DNA of 64,000 nucleotides from Isoetes taiwanensis (Eukaryota; Streptophyta; Lycopodiopsida; Isoetales; Isoetaceae): assembly GCA_021234155.1 (NCBI GenBank), contig JAJEKV010000008.1, positions 7,772,445-7,836,444 on the forward strand. Reading direction: 5' to 3'. Numbering within the stretch: position 1 is the first letter of the stretch; the number at the start of each line of letters is the position of its first letter. Both the position numbers and the translations under genes were made by a program. This document shows, piece by piece, positions 57,371 through 64,000 of this stretch. Under the pieces are notes generated by a model that was not told the DNA's origin, did no database searches, and saw nothing but the letters and a program-made list of their open reading frames with translations.

Positions 57371-59650
57371 TTAAGCACTAAACATACAAGCTAAGCTACC
57401 TGACGGGATGGCGTCGATCAATTCGGAAATGACTTGGCCGTCGAACTTCTCCATAATCTGTGGATATTGTTTTACTAAATCTTGTTTTAATACCCACGTT
57501 GCGTCCTTTACTAGCAAGTGTTTCCACTTGACCAGGTGCTGAAGAAATTCAGACCTTCTTGTTTTGTTGCCAAGAATCAATTCAGGAACTATTTCAATTT
57601 GTTCCTTAATCATCTCCAAGGTTGGAGTCTCCAAAACTTCCTCTGGGTTTGGAGTATGTTTCTCTAGTAAGCTTACGTGGAATGGGTAAGTCAAGCTTAT
57701 ATGACTGGCTCCCTATTCGCTTGGCAATCTTAAAAGGCCCGAGCAAGTTTCTTACAATTGCCGATGCAGAGCTTCGCTTACTTCACCTTTACTTGAGCCA
57801 AACTTTATCTCCCACGTCAAACTTTCGAGGAGTTTTATGTCTATCTGCTAGGCTCTTCTGATGTGCCCTTGTTGTTTGAAGATATTCTCACACTTCTATC
57901 ACAAGCTGCTGTGTATCTGTTATCGTTGTTGAGAAACTTCCACCTTGGATACTAGATTGTGCCACGTATTTGGGGTCAAGCATTGGTAACCGTAATTGAT
58001 CATGAAGGGTTCTGTTGGTGCACTCCATTTACCTATTTGACTGCAGATGATAAGTAAAACTCAACCACAACTTGGTGCAGATCGTGTTGAAGAAATTTTG
58101 CCAAAAGGCACTGATGACTTTAAATCTCTATTAGAGACGATCGCCCTGGGCATTCCATGCAATCTAAAATAATCTCTTATGTAGACAACAAGACTATATC
58201 CAAAGTTGTGTCTGTGGTGCGGCATGGCAATAATGTGCCATTTTAGATAACTTATCTATCATAACCATCAAGGAAACAAAGCCTCTTATTGTCTTTGGAA
58301 GGCCCGCTACAAAATCCACGCCGACAACTTCCCACTTTGCATCTGGCACAGCCAAAGGTTCCAAGGCTCCAGGATTCGAAGTTGTTTTGCCTTTGTCTGC
58401 TGACACAACTAGCATTCCTGGATATACCTAGCTATATGCTTCTTCATGCCCGACCAGAAGTAGCTCCTTCTAATCTTGAAGCAGATATTTATGATTCCTA
58501 TATGGCTGGCAATAGGGCTATTATGCGTGTCATGTAACATTAGCTTCCTTACTCCTGATGCTTCAGGTACATATAGCTTGTTCTGGTGACATAAAAGATT
58601 GCCTTTCTTTTTAAAATGTTTGAAGGTCTCTCTTTCTTTATCCATCCTTGCGCTCTTGCAAAGACTAGCCCATATGTGTTTGAACTCCATGCTAGAGGAG
58701 ACGGCTTCTTTTATCTTTTTTGCCGACTTCGCTTATCAATGTGGAGATGGCATTGCAAAATGATACTTCAAACGCTTGCCAACAAATGGCGATGTCTTAG
58801 CTTTTCTAGGACTCTCCTCAAATGGATTGCATGTTTCTCCATTGATTTGCTGTAGATCACGATGTTTTCGAAGAAAAATTGACGATGGACTCGTCTAAAA
58901 AATCTCTGAAGATGTCGTTCATCAAGCGCATAAAAGTCGTTGGAGCATTTGATAGACCAAAAGGCATTACTGGGAATTCATAGTGGCCATACCACTTCTG
59001 AAGCGGTGTTATGAATATTTTCCTCCTTGATCCTTATTTTGATGATAGCCCGATCTTAAGTCGATTTTGGAGAAGAATCTTGCTCCTTTGAGCTGATCCA
59101 TTACGTCCTCTGCTTGTTGGGCTGCCGATGGTTGATATATACATCTTCCGACTTCCATACTAACCGACTGAATCCCAACTCAAGCAACTTCTACAACTGC
59201 TTCTTGAGCTCTGCTAGCTCTGGGATGCTGATTTTATAAAGAGATTTGCTGGTCAGCTCTGCATCTGGTGCAAGAGTGATTTCACAATCTACGCCTCTAT
59301 AGGGCAAAAGCTCTCAAATTTCATTCGGAGATATGTCGTGGGACTTCTTGATTAGCTTAGTAATCGACCGAAGTAACTGTTCCGAAGTAGTATCTTCCTT
59401 CTTATTCTTGTTGTTGGGGTCGACGACTTCTAGCTTAAGTATGTATATGACCTCATCCCTCATGATGCACTTAAGTTATGTAAATTTTACATATATTAAG
59501 TTCTGGCTATGGACTATTACACTGGCTAAGTTCTGGCTATATTAAGTTCTGGCTATGGACTATGGTCAAAGCTTTCTAAGACTTCGAAGGCAATTTTAGA
59601 CATCTATTGCAAGCATGCCAGATGTCCATGCTCTGCAATAAAGGCGGTTC
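57371..59650 (-). pseudogene. Ty3/gypsy chromovirus pol (RT, integrase, chromodomain), broken
   Basis: Reading from right to left: FFSKIDLRSGYHQ (RT motif A, about 59080) and [15 protein letters not shown] (about 58960). The expected YxDD catalytic block after it is replaced by NFSSKT. The integrase zinc domain follows (58690-58409; HDTHNSPIASHIG and YFWSGMKKHIARYI). Then comes the integrase core (58415-58194; PDAKWEVVGVDFVAGLPKT). Last is a C-terminal part (57694-57371) with YPFHVSLLEK, EFLQHLVKWKHLLVKDATW, a chromodomain. This order is that of chromoviruses. Stops, frameshifts and the lost RT catalytic block show it is dead; gag and protease are absent. Confidence 0.85.
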
Positions 59651-59799
59651 CATCCTTAGAAAAAGTCTATAAGTATAATTTTACTGAAATTTGACAATAG
59701 GCAGGTATTACTGAAGTGTGACAATAAGTGGGTATTATTAACAAATATACTTATTGGAATTTTATTTACAGATTACCAGGACCATCACTAATAACTGCC

Positions 59800-60250
59800 A
59801 AGATAAGGCACTCTCAGCGTCTCCACAACTTTGCAAGTGATTCAGAATAGATCCCATTCCTTCTGATGTGCGCACGCTCCGGGGGCTGCTGAGCTATGTT
59901 GTGTTGTGCTGCAGCAGACGATTCTCGAAACGGAGTTTCGAGAGTGGACAAGGTTCCAGGACCGTTAGAGCCGAAAAATGGCCTGGGTTAGGGTTTGGCT
60001 ATTAATAGGTTGATGTTGCCATGTCACGCCATTTGGCTCCAATAGGATGCATCGATGTGGCGGATTGCCAATAGGATGGAGCCATGTGGAAATGGTTCCA
60101 TACTTAAGATTGGCTAAGTTATGTAAATAACTTAGCCATGCTCCCGTATTCACACACTACGGTATATAAGGCTACTATGGTAGGCTTGTATGGTGATATG
60201 GCCTAGAAATATATGTATTTATACCGTATATTTCAGGGAAATGTCAAAAA
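59800..60250 (-). mobile_element. Partial 5' LTR of the gypsy element
   Basis: About 450 bases parallel to 55995-56417, from 'ctctcagcgtctccacaact' to 'ataccgtatatttcagggaa', with moderate divergence. The inner 1.9 kb present in the other LTR is missing. Confidence 0.8.
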
Positions 60251-60259
60251 CAGACCGAC

Positions 60260-60442
60260 CACTCACCAGGTCCTTCGCTGGCTTCTAGTCTTATGAAGGC
60301 ATCCATGCTGTTGGAATCCGCTAAGATGCTCGAGTTTCGAGGAACTGTTTCAGAATGCGAGCTTCACTGCAGCTGGGAACATGTTGGAGCTAAAGCTTGG
60401 CAATGCTGGGCACATGTTGTAGCTCCCGGGCACCATTACTAG
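60260..60442 (+). mobile_element. Helitron-like 3' end (E)
   Basis: Ends gggcaccattactag at 60442, followed by T, like Helitrons B and C. The hairpin is disturbed: cttggcaatgctgggcac is separated from the terminal cattactag by a 20-base addition. The 5' end was not found. Confidence 0.45.
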
Positions 60443-61235
60443 TTTCCTTTAAAGTCCATTTATATATTCTATATTCTCTCGCTTCCCAATGACCATTATT
60501 TTGGCTTTGTCCTTGTTCATCGACATCTCAGAGGCATGCCAGAAACTTTCTGGTGCTTTACAATGTTTTTTCAACCCATTCTATGTTCTAGCAAGATCAT
60601 AACCCCCCCCCCCCAACCCAAAAAAAAAAAAAAGAAAAAGAAAAACTATCACCCCTTTTCTTTTTTTAATCAATTCTCTAAATCATCATCATCGATAAAA
60701 AGTCCAAACATAGTGAGATAATAGGCAAATCCTGCTTAACTCTGATCATGCTATGCACATATGCTAATTTGTTTTTACCATTCTGTTTTGCAGGTTCTGC
60801 CAAGCTCTTGTTGCTGTTGCAAAATGGTTTATTGGTAGGGTTCGTTTCTTGTAAGTTATTTGTTGTGTGGATATAGTAAACGGGTGTGCAAAGCTTATGC
60901 AAGTTTAGAAACAACATACAAAGGAGGTGGTCAAATTTGTATGCACTTAGGTTGTCAATCCCCTAAATTATAGAGCCACATCAGCATTTGACCGGTCAAA
61001 AGCGGTGTTGGAAGGCCCCTGGTAGCCTACACGCCAGGGAACATGCTCTCATCAATGGTTGCAATTTAGCTAGAGGGGGGACAAGGATATAAAATTACCG
61101 AACCAGACCACAAGCTAAGAGGATCTTGCATGCATGAACCTTTTCAATCGCACATCTTCTTTATACAGAAAATTTACTTTCTCAGCATCGTCAACACTAC
61201 CATCACCATGTAGAGCAGAGGAGGAGCTTTAAACC
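60443..61235. other. Upstream region of the GCN2-like gene
   Basis: Has a C9 and A13 run (60604-60640) and no exon. The promoter of the GCN2-like gene should be here, but no TATA element can be assigned with confidence. Confidence 0.4.
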
Positions 61236-62572
61236 ATGGCAGGCGGAGGCAAGAAATCGAAACGAAAACGCAAAGCAAAAGGGCGGCAGGATCACACTGC
61301 TCACTTTCCCGGAGAAGATGCCGCAGCTCTATTGGCAGAGGAATTGACTGCCTTGTAAGATCCTCTTTGCAGTCCTTTAATGTGGATTTGATAAACAGTA
61401 AACTAGGGACTTAACAGCTATATAGACCATACGTTCAATCAAACTATGAGATCAATTTAGCATTTATACTGGAAATGAATCATGAGATGTATGTTGGATC
61501 TCTGGATTTTTCTGGTTCGAATCCTGCTCATTAAACCTTGTTCCTTGAGATACTTGTTCATCTCAAGATGATCCCCGCTGCATGAAATACCTTCCTTGAG
61601 ATACTTGTTCATCTCAAGATGATCCCCGCTGCATGAAATACCTGCAGTAGAAGGAACATAGCCACGAGAATTAAGAAATGCATCATGTATTTTCTTCCAG
61701 CACCTTGGAGTCTGTTCAAGGCTACCAAGACCGAACACATGTCTCTCATATTTGAATAACTAATTTGTTAATTATTGATTTATATTAGTTCATGGTGGTC
61801 ATAATGCTGGAGATCTGCCATGTTTCTAGAGGACTTTGAACTCAATTGTACTAATTAGTTCATGGTGGTTATAATGATGCAGATCCGCTATATTCCAAGA
61901 GGACTTTGAACTCATAACTGAATATCCAGTGGCAGAATTTTCAATAAATATAAGGTGAAGTCATGACCAAACATAGAATGTGTGACAGTATTCTATACTG
62001 AGTTCATGATGTTAAAAAGTGGAAAATGCATGTGGAGAAAGTTTCACTGATTATTTTATAAAAACCAGCTCGTGCTAGCATGTCTTTTTCCTATTTATTT
62101 TTTTATCACATCATGTCCCCCATCAAAGATCTATAAAATGCAAAAGTTGAAAATTAGAGGCTTCAAAGAAAAATCTATAAGATGAGATGCCCATGAAATG
62201 GTAAGGGCTGATCATCAATTATGTAGTGGTTCTCATAACCAGGCTAAGGAATCCGTTGCAGATGCAACCCTAGATGACATAGCTCATGCTATTCTATGCT
62301 ATGTGCCTTTATACATGATAAACTTTGGCATATGCAGGCCACATGATCAAGGCCGCAATGAGGGAAGTACTTCAGCAGAGCTACTAGTGAGGTAGAACCT
62401 CAGTTTAATTCTCTTTTTGAACAGAGTAGGATCTGTTTCTTATCGTTCTGCCATTTCATTGTGTACAAGGTGTTTACCAGGATATCCTTGCAAACCTCCA
62501 AAAGTACAGGTGATAGCAGATGGGCTCTCAAGCGAGGACTTACAAATTCTCCAGTCTCTTTTACTAGAGCAA
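61236..62572 (+). CDS. GCN2: GCN2-type eIF2-alpha kinase, N-terminal RWD exons 1-4 (partial)
   Basis: Exons 61236-61354, 61883-61954, 62338-62391 and 62470-62572 join in phase through GT-AG introns. Exon 1 starts MAGGGKKSKRKRKAKGRQ, a basic start like that of plant GCN2, and ends AALLAEELTA. Exon 2 gives LSAIFQEDFELITEYP, exon 3 PHDQGRNEGSTSAELLV and exon 4 RCLPGYPCKPPKVQVIADG to SLLLEQ. Together they form the RWD domain, which binds the GCN1 activator so the kinase can phosphorylate eIF2-alpha when uncharged tRNA builds up. The kinase and HisRS-like domains should lie beyond the window. No disabling change is seen. The next exon was not found before 64000, so intron 4 is at least 1.4 kb. Confidence 0.85.
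61541..61642. repeat. 51-bp tandem duplication in GCN2 intron 1
   Basis: 'ttccttgagatacttgttca' to 'ccgctgcatgaaatacc' is present twice with a period of 51. Confidence 0.9.
61786..61925 (+). repeat. 70-bp tandem duplication covering the exon 2 acceptor of GCN2
   Basis: 'ttagttcatggtggt.ataat' to 'gaggactttgaactca' occurs at 61786-61855 and again at 61856-61925. The second copy contains the real acceptor and the start of exon 2. The first is a decayed version that would read SAMFLEDFEL. Confidence 0.8.
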
Positions 62573-64000
62573 GTCAGTATCCATCAGAAACTTACTTAAT
62601 TCTTGAATAATTGGGCCTAGTACATTGACATAATTACTATCGAAGTTGATTGGAACTATTATTGAAGGTTGATTGATTCCAAAGATAAAATCAACGTATG
62701 GAAACTGGTGCTGTTGCTACAACTTTTCTTTATATTATGGCTGCCACCATGTGCATCACTAAAATACGCACTTCAGGTCGGCAGATCGGCTTCTAATTTG
62801 ATGTTTATTCAAACAATTTCCACGTTGATACACGCTGAGCAAGCTCTGAGATGATGTTTTTAAGTGATCAACTGCGATGTAATCAATGCACTAAGTCGAG
62901 TGGTTGCACCTATATCAAAGAGCCAAATGTCAGCTGGAACGTCTGTATTCTCATTAAGGTGATCAGTAACAGAGAATAGAGAGTTTTCTTCAAAATTTTA
63001 GGCAAGGAAATATTCGAAGTTTGAAGATCTGAAAATTTTCAAGAACTTCAATCTAGATTGTTATCAAGGGTAGATATATGTTGCAACTGGTTCTAATAGA
63101 TTGAAGCTGTCCTTGCTGTTGAAATGTGATTATGATCCTTAGAACGAAATAAGACCTCGAGCATCCTTCTGGTCACATGTGCGTAATAGCTGCTGCCAGT
63201 ATGATGGAGTATCCCTGTCAAGAAACATCCTTTTTGAAGCAGTGAAAGGAAAGTAGGATCTATCCTTTGGGGATGGCTTCTTATTGCTAGAACAGCCTTC
63301 TCTTTTTTCATAGATTGACCCATGGCCAGGTTCCGTATGCTGACAATTTCCGTCTCCTTTCCTTACATGATAAAAAACTGAGTTGAAGTTAATTTACTGA
63401 ACATTAGCGGTCCTAGAGCCACTGTATTCTCAGTGATAAAGTACTAATAGCATTTCCCAGTAATTCAAAATCAGGATTCAGCACAGGATGTAATATATTC
63501 TTATACCTCACAAGACCCTTAAATTCCATACTCTTGGAATTTAACTTCAGAGGCGCTTGTAATCTTCCTGTCTGCATTGTGACCAACAATGAAGAATTGC
63601 CTGAGTGAGGGATGTTAAAATTGAGAGAGGGAATCATGGAGCATTCCAGTCGTGATGATAGGCCATCCAGTGTAATTAATTCAGGTGGACGTGGACTAAT
63701 TCTCTCCAAAAAGATGCAAACCAGCTGATCCGGCATGATCTGGGACATCTGTATGCATCTCGGAGATGGCTGGCCCCAAGGACGCTTCCCACCAAGATGC
63801 AGTTCGACAAGGATTACTTTTTGGATATCAATCAATACAGCGCCCAGGGTACTTAAGTGTCCTCTTGGCAAATAAAGTAAGGCATGCTGTAGGTCACTTC
63901 AGGGTGTCATCCCATCAGCTTGAATTGAGGCTGGGTAGGCAACTAAACCAAAGATTGGATGCTCGAAAAGGTTCTGCAAGCTGTGTAACTTGAATGAGAT
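62573..64000. other. GCN2 intron 4 sequence with unrecognised minus-strand ORFs
   Basis: Minus frames at 63871-63413 (HLGGKRPWGQPSPRC, LERISPRPPELITLDG) and 63323-63093 (FLTGILHHTGSSYY) are long for this composition but match no family I recognise. They may be remains of a transposon lying in the intron. Confidence 0.35.

Noticed and set aside
62198-62395. A 65-codon plus-strand ORF as a separate gene
   Set aside because: Only its last part (from 62338) is GCN2 exon 3; the rest is intron that happens to be open.

Overview
This window looks like land-plant nuclear DNA. Two host genes with plant-like exons and GT-AG introns frame about 59 kb of nested, decayed mobile DNA. At the left edge (1-1582, + strand) are the last exons of a GOST/TMEM87-type seven-helix Golgi membrane protein. 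At the right edge (61236-62572, + strand) are the first four exons of a GCN2-type eIF2-alpha kinase, rebuilt here with consistent splice phases through the whole RWD domain. The species cannot be fixed from sequence alone. The plant-type proteins and the wide variety of old transposons suggest a repeat-rich genome, possibly of a non-flowering land plant; that is inference.

Region by region. 2.5-9.4 kb holds a DUF7869-like fragment, degenerate AGATTC repeats, a tRNA-derived SINE head, tandem repeats and remnants of Copia-type LTR elements. 10.1-19.7 kb (- strand) is an unusual intron-bearing reverse transcriptase unit of the TERT/Penelope-like 'GIPMG ... YIDD' type. It is arranged as a broken head-to-tail dimer and is split inside the polymerase domain by a 2-kb insertion (13156-15207). 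An inverted copy of that insertion sits at 35453-37340. 19.7-20.3 kb is a 5'-truncated LINE. 20.8-21.6 kb is a two-unit higher-order repeat.

22.7-32.5 kb is a cluster of Helitrons. Two (22747-24652 - strand, 28010-29825 + strand) carry about 1.5-kb purine/pyrimidine minisatellites. One (3' end at 24787, - strand) carries exon fragments resembling UPL3-type HECT E3 ligase and a PHD-finger protein. One (5' end at 31228, + strand) carries an exon of DNA topoisomerase II. 32.4-33.7 and 39.1-42.3 kb hold pieces of hAT-type transposons (BED finger; DUF659 and catalytic region), with two GC-rich arrays of CGTCTG/TTTTCAGCGTC words that may be subterminal repeats. 42.4-45.6 kb is a degenerate GC-rich LINE inserted into a second copy of the tail of the reverse transcriptase unit. 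49.5-51.35 kb is another LINE with target-site duplications. 54.08-60.25 kb is a Ty3/gypsy chromovirus with 2.3-kb LTRs.

How the parts work together: the two host genes are unrelated in function. Everything between them is best read as successive transposition, so the biology lies in the mobile elements: gene-capturing Helitrons, an intron-containing Penelope/TERT-like RT, hAT fragments and LINEs. Most coding regions in the middle are broken. Assignments rest on motifs seen in the sequence and on remembered family patterns; no database search was run.
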